DNA of 15,191 bases from MED-G78 sp964343355 (GTDB lineage: Bacteria > Pseudomonadota > Gammaproteobacteria > Magnimaribacterales > D2472), in assembly GCA_964343355.1 (NCBI GenBank), contig CAYFJC010000029.1, forward strand, positions 1 to 15,191. Direction: 5' to 3'. The position numbers were made by a program, and so were the translations under genes. The notes under the pieces were generated by a model. It ran no database searches and had not been told where the DNA came from. It saw nothing but the letters and a program-made list of their open reading frames with translations. Positions 1 to 7,415 of the stretch are shown here, in pieces (the stretch's first letter is position 1; every line of letters starts with the position of its first letter).

Positions 1-690
1 TGGAAATGGATTAAATTTGGTCCTGACAATAAGCTATATGTGCCTGTAGGAGCCCCATGTAATGTATGTCTTGAGGAACTAGAGGAAGATTCAAGATACG
101 CATCAATCATGCGTCTTAATGATGGAAATTGGGAGCATGTTGCAAGAGGTGTCAGAAACAGTATTGGTTTTGATTGGCATCCTGTTACACAAGAACTTTA
201 TTTTGCTGATAATGGCAGAGATTGGTTAGGCGATGATTCACCATCATGTGAATTAAATGTAGTAAAAGAAGACGATAGTTTTTATGGTTTTCCTTTTATG
301 CACGCAACTGATGTTGTCGATCCAGAATATGGAGATGCAAATAAAGAGTTTATTCCGCCAGTATTAGAACTAGGAGCGCATGTAGCTCCAACAGGTGTAG
401 CATTTTATGCAAATGATCATTTTCCAGATGAGTATCAAAATACTCTTTTTATAACTTTACATGGTTCCTGGAATAGAATGTCCCATCCTTCGGGTTATAC
501 CGTTGTTGCTGTTTCCACAGATAAGCAAGGCAACGTTACTGGATACAAAGATTTTATTACAGGATTTCTTCAGGGTAAAAAAGCTTGGGGCAGACCTTCA
601 GCTCCATTTATGATGTCAGACGGATCACTTTTAGTTTCTGATGATAAATATGATGTAATTTATCGAGTTACATATAACCCAGAATCATAA
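1..690 (+). CDS. PQQ-type sugar (sorbosone/glucose) dehydrogenase-like protein, 5'-truncated by the window edge
   Basis: The frame is open from base 1 to a TAA at 688-690, giving 229 residues of a protein that starts upstream; the GTG at 40 is an internal codon, not a start. The fragment is the C-terminal part of a beta-propeller of the soluble glucose/sorbosone dehydrogenase family. Recognisable pieces are FGPDNKLYVPVGAPCNVC near the left edge, NSIGFDWHPVTQELYFADNGRD, the GAHVAPTGVAFY strand and ITLHGSWNR. Family members oxidise sugars or sugar aldehydes with bound PQQ and calcium, usually in the periplasm. Signal peptide and N-terminal blades lie outside the window, so location and cofactor cannot be checked, and related non-PQQ propellers exist. 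The next ATG follows after one base, which suggests co-transcription. Confidence 0.8.
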   Translation, partial: WKWIKFGPDNKLYVPVGAPCNVCLEELEEDSRYASIMRLNDGNWEHVARGVRNSIGFDWHPVTQELYFADNGRDWLGDDSPSCELNVVKEDDSFYGFPFMHATDVVDPEYGDANKEFIPPVLELGAHVAPTGVAFYANDHFPDEYQNTLFITLHGSWNRMSHPSGYTVVAVSTDKQGNVTGYKDFITGFLQGKKAWGRPSAPFMMSDGSLLVSDDKYDVIYRVTYNPES

Positions 691-691
691 A

Positions 692-1723
692 ATGTCTCTA
701 AGAGTTGGTATTGCTGGGTATGGAATAGTTGGTAAGACCAGGCATAGAGTTTTAAATCAACATGAAGCATTTGATGTTGTTGCTATCTCCGATATAAATT
801 TTAAAGAAAACCCTACTGACTTAGATAATATTAATGCTTATAGTGATTATAAGGACCTTATTAATACGGAAGATTTAGATGTTTTATTTGTAAGTGTTCC
901 AAATAAACTAGCTTCAGAAGCTACTCTTATAGCCTTAAAGAAGGGCTTATATGTCTTTTGTGAAAAGCCGCCAGCAAGAAGCCTAGAAGAACTTTACCCA
1001 ATTAGAGATTTTCTACAAGAAAATACAGATCTAAAATTAATGTATGGCTTTAATCACAGGTTTCACGCATCAATTATTGATGCTGTAAGCATTATTAGAG
1101 ATGGCTCTTTGGGTAAGGTTGTAAATCTTAGAGGAGTTTATGGTAAGTCTAATATGATTAGTTTTAATCAGACTGACTGGAGAACAAAGCGGTCTGAGTC
1201 TGGAGGTGGAATACTTCTAGATCAAGGTATTCATATGCTGGATTTAATGAGATATTTTGCTGGAGATTTTACAAGCGTTCATTCCTTTATAAGTAATTCT
1301 TTTTGGAATTTTGATGTTGAGGATAATGCTTATGTGATGATGAAATCAGATAATGGAGTAGTTGCTCAGCTCATGTCATCTGCTACTCAGTGGCAGCATA
1401 CCTTTAATCTAAATGTTACCTTGGAAAAAGGCTCTCTTGTTCTAGGTGGTCTTAGAACAAGTTCAAAAAGCTATGGAGAAGAAACTCTAACAATAATTTC
1501 ATCTGATCCTGAAAAGCTTAATACAGAATCTCAAGTTGAAGAGAGAAGTTATGATGAAGATATATCTTGGGATGAGGAGATTAAGTGTTTCGCTAATGTG
1601 TTATTAAACTCTGATAAAATAGAAAACGGTTCTATTGATGAAGCTTTAAAAATTATGGAACTTATTGAAAAAATTTATAAAGCTGATCCAGAATGGAGAG
1701 CAAAATATTACAATGAATCTTAA
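692..1723 (+). CDS. Gfo/Idh/MocA-family NAD(P)-dependent oxidoreductase
   Basis: 343 residues, the normal length for the family, with ATG one base after the preceding stop. The N-terminal Rossmann fold begins MSLRVGIAGYGIVGK with the dinucleotide loop GYGIVG. The family EKP motif is at residues 91-93 (FCEKPPA), where the Lys is the usual catalytic or substrate-binding residue. The C-terminal domain carries GGGILLDQGIHMLDL (Asp177, His181), the typical acid/base region. Family members oxidise or reduce a hydroxyl/keto group on sugars, sugar nucleotides, inositols or sugar acids; the exact substrate cannot be read from sequence. The gene lies inside a tight run with a phosphatase, a hydroxyacid dehydrogenase, a pyruvate aldolase and a KdsB-like enzyme, so a role in building a sugar acid is inferred. 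Its last codons overlap the next gene by 11 bp. Confidence 0.88.
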   Translation: MSLRVGIAGYGIVGKTRHRVLNQHEAFDVVAISDINFKENPTDLDNINAYSDYKDLINTEDLDVLFVSVPNKLASEATLIALKKGLYVFCEKPPARSLEELYPIRDFLQENTDLKLMYGFNHRFHASIIDAVSIIRDGSLGKVVNLRGVYGKSNMISFNQTDWRTKRSESGGGILLDQGIHMLDLMRYFAGDFTSVHSFISNSFWNFDVEDNAYVMMKSDNGVVAQLMSSATQWQHTFNLNVTLEKGSLVLGGLRTSSKSYGEETLTIISSDPEKLNTESQVEERSYDEDISWDEEIKCFANVLLNSDKIENGSIDEALKIMELIEKIYKADPEWRAKYYNES

Positions 1724-2465
1724 TAACGAGCTTAATTTAGCAAAACTAGCTGCCAAACAAGCTGGAGATTTTTTAATTAGTGAAAAAGATAATATTTCAG
1801 CAACCATATATTCCAAAGATAAAGATATAAAGCTTCAAGCTGATATTCAGACTGAAGCATTGATCAAGTCCATACTCGAGAAAGATTCAAGTTTTCCAAT
1901 ACTAGGTGAAGAATCTGGGGCTTCAGTAAAAGAATTAGGTGAAACTTATTGGGTTGTTGATCCTTTGGATGGAACTGCTAATTTTGCTAGAAATATTCCT
2001 ATTAGCTGTGTTTCTATTGCTCTTATTAGCAATAGTAAGCCTGTTTTAGGAGTAATTTATGATTTTAATCATGATGATATGTATTCTGGATCAAAAGATC
2101 ATAAAGCTGAACTCAATGGTCTCGAGATTAGAGTTTCTAAAGTTCAAGAAAAAAGTTTGGCTACGATAGTTACTGGACTACCAGCAAAAACAGATTTTTC
2201 AGATACAGCAATGCAAAAAATGATCCATGATTTTCAGTCATGGAAAAAAGTAAGAATGATTGGTTCTGCAGCAATGGCGTCAGCTTATGTGGCTTCAGGC
2301 AAAGCGGACTTGTATAAAGAGTTTGGTATTTATTTGTGGGATATCGCAGCTGGAGCAGCGATTGTAGAGGCGGCTGGCGGTAAAGTTTCTTTATTAAATC
2401 AAAATGATGCATACCAAGTTGATGCATTTTTTTCAAATGAATATTTAGAAAATGAACACTCTTGA
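1713..2465 (+). CDS. Inositol-monophosphatase-family sugar/nucleotide phosphatase (SuhB/CysQ type)
   Basis: 250 residues from the ATG at 1713. I prefer this to an in-frame TTG at 1665 because the extra 16 residues match nothing in the family and would lie wholly inside the previous gene. Metal-binding motifs are complete: GEESG (65-69), WVVDPLDGTANF (Asp83, Asp86, Gly87, Thr88) and WDIAAGAAIVEAAGG (Asp210). These ligate the two or three Mg ions that hydrolyse a phosphomonoester. Family substrates include inositol-1-phosphate, 3'-phosphoadenosine 5'-phosphate, fructose-1,6-bisphosphate and histidinol phosphate, and sequence alone does not decide. Given its neighbours I infer removal of a phosphate from a sugar-acid intermediate, the place KdsC has in Kdo synthesis. 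It overlaps the following gene by 14 bp. Confidence 0.87.
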   Translation: MNLNNELNLAKLAAKQAGDFLISEKDNISATIYSKDKDIKLQADIQTEALIKSILEKDSSFPILGEESGASVKELGETYWVVDPLDGTANFARNIPISCVSIALISNSKPVLGVIYDFNHDDMYSGSKDHKAELNGLEIRVSKVQEKSLATIVTGLPAKTDFSDTAMQKMIHDFQSWKKVRMIGSAAMASAYVASGKADLYKEFGIYLWDIAAGAAIVEAAGGKVSLLNQNDAYQVDAFFSNEYLENEHS

Positions 2466-3420
2466 TAAAGTAGCTATAACCTCTAGATCCTTTTCAGCTA
2501 ATAAATATTTGGTTGACGAATTAAGAACTAGGTATACAAATGTTACTTTAAATAATTCTGGCAAAACTCTTGTTGGTAATGAACTACTAGAATTTCTAGA
2601 TGGGCAAAATAAAGTTATTGTAGGTTTAGAAAATTTTGATAAAAATTTAATAGATCAACTACCTGAATTAAAAGTTATTAGTAAGTTTGGAGTTGGGCTT
2701 AATAATATTGATCTAGAATCAATGAAAGAGAAATCTATTTCTCTTGGTTTTCAACCTGGAACTAACAAACAATCTGTTGCCGAACTAGCTTTAATGCATA
2801 TGTTTATAGCCCTTCGAAAAGCACCATCAAGCAAAGAAGATATTTCTAATAATATTTGGAGTCAAAGTAAAGGTCATGAGCTTTTTGGTAAATCTATAGG
2901 AATTATAGGGTTTGGTAATATTGGTCAAAGGCTTACTGAGTTACTTGAGCCATTTAAATGCAAAATTATTTTTTATGATGGCATTGAATTCTCTAAAGAA
3001 AACTTAATTGCTAAATTCCCATCAAGATCTGAAGATTTTATAAATAGTCTGCAGCAAAGCTCATTACATGAAGTGCTTAAAGAGGCGGATATAGTTTCTA
3101 TTCATATCCCATTATTAAAAGAGACGCAAAATTTAATAAGCTCTAATGAATTAGCTTGCCTTAAAAAGGATGCCAGGATTATCAATACCTCGAGAGGCGG
3201 AATTGTTGATGAAAAAGCTCTAGAAGACTTTTTAAATAAAAATCAGAATGCTTTTGCTGCCTTTGATGTATTTGAAAAAGAGCCAGCTTTTAATCACCCT
3301 TTATTAAAGTTAAATAATTTTTATGCGACATCTCATCTGGGTAGTATGACAATTGAAGGCGTTATCTCAATGGGTCTTGCTGCAATTAATGGACTGGATG
3401 AAAATAGAATACCTCTATAA
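2452..3420 (+). CDS. D-2-hydroxyacid dehydrogenase, SerA-like (phosphoglycerate dehydrogenase family, short form)
   Basis: 322 residues, the length of the short D-isomer-specific 2-hydroxyacid dehydrogenases that lack the regulatory ACT/ASB domains of many SerA proteins. The NAD-binding fold begins at GKSIGIIGFGNIGQ with GFGNIG at 153-158. The catalytic set is present: Arg248 in NTSRGG, Glu277 in VFEKEP and His295 in ATSHLGS. The protein should interconvert a 2-keto and a D-2-hydroxy acid. It could be a phosphoglycerate dehydrogenase for serine synthesis, but its place just before a pyruvate aldolase and a KdsB-like gene suggests a specialised sugar-acid substrate. The ATG overlaps the end of the phosphatase gene by 14 bp, which indicates translational coupling. 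Confidence 0.88.
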   Translation: MNTLDKVAITSRSFSANKYLVDELRTRYTNVTLNNSGKTLVGNELLEFLDGQNKVIVGLENFDKNLIDQLPELKVISKFGVGLNNIDLESMKEKSISLGFQPGTNKQSVAELALMHMFIALRKAPSSKEDISNNIWSQSKGHELFGKSIGIIGFGNIGQRLTELLEPFKCKIIFYDGIEFSKENLIAKFPSRSEDFINSLQQSSLHEVLKEADIVSIHIPLLKETQNLISSNELACLKKDARIINTSRGGIVDEKALEDFLNKNQNAFAAFDVFEKEPAFNHPLLKLNNFYATSHLGSMTIEGVISMGLAAINGLDENRIPL

Positions 3421-3429
3421 ACTTATACT

Positions 3430-4164
3430 ATGAACAATACTGATATATCTTTAGGAACTTGGCTTAGTCTTTATAGTGAAGCTATAGCTGAAGTTCTTGT
3501 GAACGCAGGCTATGAGTGGGTTACTGTTGATCTTGAGCATAGCGCAATTACCATTGATCAAGCTGAAAAGCTTATAAGAGTAATAGATTTAGCAGGCGCA
3601 AAGCCTTTTGTGAGAGTTTCAAGTAATGACGAGGTTCAAATTAAAAGGGTTTTAGATGCTGGCGCAAAGGGTATTATCGTACCTATGGTTGAGTCTAAAG
3701 AGGATGTTTTAGCTGCTATAAATGCTACAAACTATCCTCCAAAAGGAACAAGAGGTATGGGGCTTGCAAGAGCACAAGGTTATGGCGAGGCTAAAGCAAA
3801 AAATGATTATATTCAAAATATCTCAAATAGGATTGAGCTGTATATTCAAATTGAATCAAAAGAAGCTTTGAATCATCTTGATGAAATGTTTTCGCAAGAT
3901 ATTAATGGTTATATGATCGGGCCCTATGATCTATCTTCATCCATGGGCATAGCAGGTGATTTTACAAATATAGATTTTATTAATGCAGAAGAGTCTATAT
4001 TAGAGACAGCAAAAAAATATGATATTAAAAGAGGCTATCATATAGTAGAACCAGATTTAGAGCAGCTTGAGTTACGAAAATCTCAAGGTTATAACTTTAT
4101 TGCTTTTAGTGTAGATTTTAGAATGTTAGATGTAATGGCGAGAACACCATTTAGTAATGACTAG
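3430..4164 (+). CDS. HpcH/HpaI-family class II pyruvate aldolase
   Basis: 244 residues with the full HpcH/HpaI pattern: VDLEHS with catalytic His37, VRVSSND with Arg62, VPMVES at 84-89, the YPPKGTRGMG loop at 102-111, IQIES with metal ligand Glu142, and IGPYDLSSSMG with metal ligand Asp167. These enzymes use a divalent metal to add or remove pyruvate (or oxaloacetate) on an aldehyde, making or breaking 4-hydroxy-2-keto acids. Known members act on 4-hydroxy-2-oxoheptanedioate, 2-keto-3-deoxyglucarate and 2-keto-3-deoxyrhamnonate. No catabolic partners of those pathways are adjacent; instead the next gene is a sugar-acid cytidylyltransferase, so a biosynthetic direction (pyruvate + aldehyde to 3-deoxy-ulosonate) is my inference. 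It overlaps the next gene by 8 bp. Confidence 0.9.
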   Translation: MNNTDISLGTWLSLYSEAIAEVLVNAGYEWVTVDLEHSAITIDQAEKLIRVIDLAGAKPFVRVSSNDEVQIKRVLDAGAKGIIVPMVESKEDVLAAINATNYPPKGTRGMGLARAQGYGEAKAKNDYIQNISNRIELYIQIESKEALNHLDEMFSQDINGYMIGPYDLSSSMGIAGDFTNIDFINAEESILETAKKYDIKRGYHIVEPDLEQLELRKSQGYNFIAFSVDFRMLDVMARTPFSND

Positions 4165-4921
4165 AATTCTTGCAGTAGTTCCTGCAAGAATGAGCTCTTC
4201 AAGATTTCCAGGCAAACCCTTAGAGACAATTAATGGCATACCCATGATTGCCCATTGTTATTTTCGAGCCTTAAAAGCAAAAGAAGTTACCAAAGTAGTT
4301 CTTGCAACACCTGATGCTGAAATTATGCAATTTGGTAAAGATTTTGGTATAGAAACAGTTTTAACTTCTGATAAGCATGAAAGAGCTACAGAGCGAGCTG
4401 AAGAGGCTCTTCAGATATACAAGAAACAGGGTGAAGAATATGATTATGTGCTTTTACTTCAAGGAGATGAGCCGCAAATTGATCCTGAAGAGATAGATAA
4501 TCTTGCCTTAGCGCTTAAAAATAGCTCAAATTGTGTAGTGAATATTATTCATCCTATAGAGGGAGAGGATATGAACAACTCCAGTGTTGTTAAGTCCATT
4601 TTAGACTCTCATGGCAACATTTTATTTTTTAGCAGAGCGCACATACCCAATAAATCAAATTCAGGATATAGGCAGCTTGGCATGATTGGATTTACTGCAA
4701 AAATTTTAGAAAAATATTGTGAGTTAGAACCTACAACTCTAGAAATTACTGAATCTATAGATATGATGCGATTTTTAGAAAATGATATTGCAATAAGCTC
4801 ACTAATGACTCATAAATCAATTATTGGTGTTGACCATCCAGAAGATATTAAAAAAGTTGAATTACTTATGGCTAATGATGCTTTGGTTGAAGAATATTCA
4901 ACCCTTTTTATAAAAAAATAA
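4157..4921 (+). CDS. KdsB-like cytidylyltransferase (CMP-ulosonic-acid synthetase), divergent
   Basis: 254 residues of the CMP-Kdo synthetase fold. Nucleotide and metal features are intact: VVPARMSSSRFPGKPL (Arg11, Lys20), LLQGDEP with Asp104, FFSRAHIP at 157-164 and GVDHPED with Asp226. The reaction would be CTP + a 3-deoxy-ulosonate to CMP-sugar + PPi in the cytoplasm. Against E. coli and Shewanella KdsB recalled from memory, the SGT(D/E)R motif is RATER here (76-80), RHLG is RQLG (172-175), GIYGY is GMIGF, and LEQLR is IDMMR (201-205). Several of these positions line the Kdo pocket, so I infer a substrate other than Kdo and give no kdsB symbol. A housekeeping Kdo enzyme cannot be strictly excluded. 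The gene starts inside the aldolase gene and is followed after one base by the ELM1-like gene. Confidence 0.85.
   Translation: MTRILAVVPARMSSSRFPGKPLETINGIPMIAHCYFRALKAKEVTKVVLATPDAEIMQFGKDFGIETVLTSDKHERATERAEEALQIYKKQGEEYDYVLLLQGDEPQIDPEEIDNLALALKNSSNCVVNIIHPIEGEDMNNSSVVKSILDSHGNILFFSRAHIPNKSNSGYRQLGMIGFTAKILEKYCELEPTTLEITESIDMMRFLENDIAISSLMTHKSIIGVDHPEDIKKVELLMANDALVEEYSTLFIKK
4166..4191 (+). repeat. Perfect 10-bp inverted repeat (RNA hairpin) at the aldolase/KdsB-like junction
   Basis: ATTCTTGCAG at 4166-4175 and CTGCAAGAAT at 4182-4191 are exact reverse complements around the 6-base loop TAGTTC. The stem starts two bases after the aldolase stop codon (TAG at 4162-4164) and covers codons 4-12 of the KdsB-like gene. 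No T-run follows, so it is not a standard terminator. It may affect mRNA processing or the translational coupling of the two genes, or simply be a chance result of the coding sequence VVPAR. Confidence 0.6.
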
Positions 4922-4922
4922 T

Positions 4923-5921
4923 ATGAAAGCATTAATTTTGAGTGATGGTATTCCTGGACACTTCAATCAATCCAGGGGAGTTGCCTTGCTTTTAGGAGAG
5001 AATATTCTTCTTAACGAAGAGGTAAAAAATCTTGAACCAAAAATTAGATTACTCAGATCACCCATTAAGCTACTTGCAAGATATTTATGTAAAGACCTTA
5101 CTAAATTTAAAGCTCAAATAATTTTAAATTTATTTAAATCAATAGATTCTTCTAATATAAAGCTTATTATTGCAGCAGGCGGAAATACAGCAGCTTATTC
5201 AGCAGCTTTATCGTTACTAACTGCAATTCCAAATATTCAATTAGGTTCTCCAAGAGGCATTCACTCTAATAATTTTGATGTACATTTAACCATTGAAAGA
5301 TACTTTGATACTCCAAATAATTTAGTATTAGATATAACCCCAAACCTCTATTCACCAGAGATTTGTAAGGATGCTTCTAATGATAAGGCATCGAATAATT
5401 CCGCTCTTTTGCTTATTGGTGGTCAGGGAATTGGCTACTCTTACGAAGTAAATGAATGGAACCAATTAATTCAAAATATTATTAATTTTTCCAGCTCAAT
5501 GCATTCAAAAATTACAATCGTCACTTCCAGAAGAACAGATCCTTTTATAGAAGCTTTATTACGAGATAAGTTAAGTGATTGCTATACAAGGGATTCCATT
5601 TGGTTTCATCATGGAGGAGCTAACGCTAACTTAGCTGAGTTATTTGGAAATGCTGCTAAAATTTTTGTTACAGAAGATAGCGCAATGATGATCTCTGAAT
5701 CAATTAGTAGTGGTAAAAAAGTAACAACTCTTTTTCCTGAATGCATAGACACCCCTGATCGATATAGTAAACATATTCAAAAGTACCGAGACTCAAACCT
5801 TATTGATAGTCAAAGTATTAAAGACCGATTGAGCCTTGAAGAGGGCAAAGATAACATTGAAAAAATTAATTTAATTAGAAGTGATTTAAAAAGAAGCATC
5901 TTTACAAGGATTGAACTATGA
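4923..5921 (+). CDS. ELM1/GtrOC1-family putative glycosyltransferase (mitochondrial fission ELM1-like, formerly DUF1022)
   Basis: 332 residues, normal for the family. The N-terminus is ILSDGIPGHFNQSRG (Ser7-Asp8-Gly9, Gly12-His13), the signature opening. It is followed by IIAAGGNTAAYSAAL, FDVHLTIERYFDTPNN, LLIGGQGIGYSYE, the TSRRTD segment (201-206), and the C-terminal donor-site-like VTEDSAMMISESISSGK (from 249). The organisation is that of a GT-B-type glycosyltransferase. No signal peptide or clear membrane segment is visible, so it is probably cytoplasmic or peripheral on the inner membrane. The enzymatic role of the family is poorly established; the plant namesake acts in mitochondrial fission. 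Directly downstream of a CMP-sugar synthetase, it is a good candidate for the transferase that uses that donor. It shares ATGA with the photolyase gene. Confidence 0.8.
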   Translation: MKALILSDGIPGHFNQSRGVALLLGENILLNEEVKNLEPKIRLLRSPIKLLARYLCKDLTKFKAQIILNLFKSIDSSNIKLIIAAGGNTAAYSAALSLLTAIPNIQLGSPRGIHSNNFDVHLTIERYFDTPNNLVLDITPNLYSPEICKDASNDKASNNSALLLIGGQGIGYSYEVNEWNQLIQNIINFSSSMHSKITIVTSRRTDPFIEALLRDKLSDCYTRDSIWFHHGGANANLAELFGNAAKIFVTEDSAMMISESISSGKKVTTLFPECIDTPDRYSKHIQKYRDSNLIDSQSIKDRLSLEEGKDNIEKINLIRSDLKRSIFTRIEL

Positions 5922-7336
5922 AAGGACTCGTTTGGTTAAGAAATGATATAAGAATGGATGATAATCCATCTTTGAAAAGAGCATTTGAAGAGTGCGACTC
6001 AGTAATAACTATCTATGCATGGTCTCCTGAGCAACTTAAGAGACACAATGAAGCAAATATCAAACAAGATTTCTTAATCCAAAATCTTAAATCTTTAGCT
6101 GTAAATTTACATGCAGTAAATGCGCCACTACTTATCATTGAGAGTAAAAGTTTTAATAATGTAAAAAACGAAATTGCTGAACTTATACAGGAATACTCTA
6201 TAGATAAGATTTATTGGAATAAAGAATTTGGATTAGATGAAATTAATAGAGATAAGGGTGTTCATGATTGTATAAAAGCAGATGGAGTTGAGATCGAGAT
6301 ATTCAATGATCAAATTATTTATGAGCCTGGTTTTTTAAGAACAGGACAAGATAATCCATTTTCTGTTTTTACACCTTTTAAGAGAAGATGGATTGAAAAT
6401 TTTGATATGAAATTTTTAGATATTGATTTTGATTATCCGATTAAAGACAAACTTAATTTTGATTCAAATGTAGAAAACTTTGATTTTGGTTTGAGTGCTA
6501 CTCATGGTGTTGATATGAGTCTTTGGCCGGTAGGTGAAATTAGCGCTTTGGATAGAGTGAAAGATTTTCTCGATAATAAAGCTATAGATTACTCCAAGAA
6601 TCGAAATGACCCTATGCTAGATGGAACTAGCAGAATTTCACCATATCTTGCATGTGGCATTATTTCTTCAAAAAGATGTATTTTAGAGGGGCTCAAAAAA
6701 AATAATTTTGAATTAAGTTCTGGAAATATCGGGATCACTAAATGGATTGATGAGATTGTTTGGCGAGAATTCTATAGAAATATTATGTATTCCTTTCCAA
6801 AGGTAAGTAAAGGCAAGCCCTTTCAAGACTATACAAAAAATATTGAATGGATATCTGATGAAAAGAATCTTAACGCCTGGAAAACTGGTAATACAGGTTT
6901 TCCATTAATTGACGCAGCTATGAGGCAATTGCTGCATGAGGGATGGATGCATAATAGATTAAGAATGGTCGTTGCAATGTTTTTTACTAAAAATATGCTG
7001 CATGATTGGCGAATTGGTGAGGCATATTTTATGCAAAATCTTATAGATGGTGATTTTGCTTCTAATAATGGAGGTTGGCAGTGGAGCAGTTCAACTGGGA
7101 CTGATGCAGCGCCTTACTTTAGGATTTTTAATCCCGTAACTCAATCTAAAAACTTTGATAAAGAGGGCTTATTTATTAAAAAATATGTACCTGAACTTCA
7201 AGATTTAGATAAGTCTGTTATTCATGATCCACCTGTTGAACATAGAAAATATTGTAATTACCCTTTGCAGATATTAGACCTAAAAGCGTCTAGAGTAAGA
7301 GCAATTGAAGTCTTCAATAAAGCTAAAAATACATAG
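5918..7336 (+). CDS. phrB: Deoxyribodipyrimidine photolyase (class I CPD photolyase)
   Basis: 472 residues, matching class I CPD photolyases. The N-terminal alpha/beta antenna domain begins GLVWLRNDIRMDDNPSL and has NKEFGLDEINRD, typical of folate (MTHF) antenna binding. The C-terminal FAD domain holds WREFYRNIMYSFP, FPLIDAAMRQL, GWMHNRLRM and NNGGWQWSSSTGTDAAPY. The electron-transfer tryptophan triad of E. coli (W306, W359, W382) is conserved at W311, W364 and W387, a constant offset of five. It splits UV-induced cyclobutane pyrimidine dimers with blue light, as expected in a sunlit surface-water bacterium. The start ATG overlaps the stop of the preceding gene (ATGA), with AAGGA eight bases upstream serving as ribosome binding site. 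It seems to ride on a surface-sugar operon rather than having its own promoter. Confidence 0.95.
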   Translation: MKGLVWLRNDIRMDDNPSLKRAFEECDSVITIYAWSPEQLKRHNEANIKQDFLIQNLKSLAVNLHAVNAPLLIIESKSFNNVKNEIAELIQEYSIDKIYWNKEFGLDEINRDKGVHDCIKADGVEIEIFNDQIIYEPGFLRTGQDNPFSVFTPFKRRWIENFDMKFLDIDFDYPIKDKLNFDSNVENFDFGLSATHGVDMSLWPVGEISALDRVKDFLDNKAIDYSKNRNDPMLDGTSRISPYLACGIISSKRCILEGLKKNNFELSSGNIGITKWIDEIVWREFYRNIMYSFPKVSKGKPFQDYTKNIEWISDEKNLNAWKTGNTGFPLIDAAMRQLLHEGWMHNRLRMVVAMFFTKNMLHDWRIGEAYFMQNLIDGDFASNNGGWQWSSSTGTDAAPYFRIFNPVTQSKNFDKEGLFIKKYVPELQDLDKSVIHDPPVEHRKYCNYPLQILDLKASRVRAIEVFNKAKNT

Positions 7337-7373
7337 GTTTTAAAAGGTTATAGTTTAGTTATTTCTTCTTATG

Positions 7374-7408
7374 TATACTTCTTTAATAGAAGATTATCTA
7401 TAGGGAGA
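7374..7408 (+). promoter_or_regulatory. Possible promoter (-10 TATACT) and strong ribosome binding site for fhs
   Basis: The 79-bp spacer before fhs contains TATACT at 7374-7379, directly preceded by TG, with no convincing -35 box 16-18 bp upstream. A clear Shine-Dalgarno GGGAGA lies at 7403-7408, seven bases before the ATG. A short inverted repeat ATAGA/TCTAT (7386-7390 and 7397-7401) lies between them. The ribosome site is solid; the promoter is a weak call. No terminator for the upstream operon is visible. Confidence 0.4.
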
Positions 7409-7415
7409 AAGAATT

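Noticed and set aside
1665..1712. TTG start giving a 16-residue longer phosphatase
   Set aside because: The extension lies inside the upstream gene, matches nothing in IMPase-family proteins, and the ATG at 1713 begins a normal-length protein.
2404..2435. ATGCAT ... ATGCAT pairing followed by seven T near the end of the phosphatase gene
   Set aside because: Only a 6-bp AT-rich stem, inside a coding region of a tightly coupled operon; the repeated TGATGCAT looks like chance codon repetition (Asp-Ala).
2170..2436. 88-codon minus-strand frame inside the phosphatase gene
   Set aside because: Antisense shadow of a conserved gene with no ribosome site or recognisable domain. The same reasoning applies to minus-strand frames inside fhs and guaB.
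7337..7415. Possible folate or other riboswitch upstream of fhs
   Set aside because: The spacer is only 79 bp and contains just one weak 5-bp inverted repeat; no known riboswitch core is recognisable.
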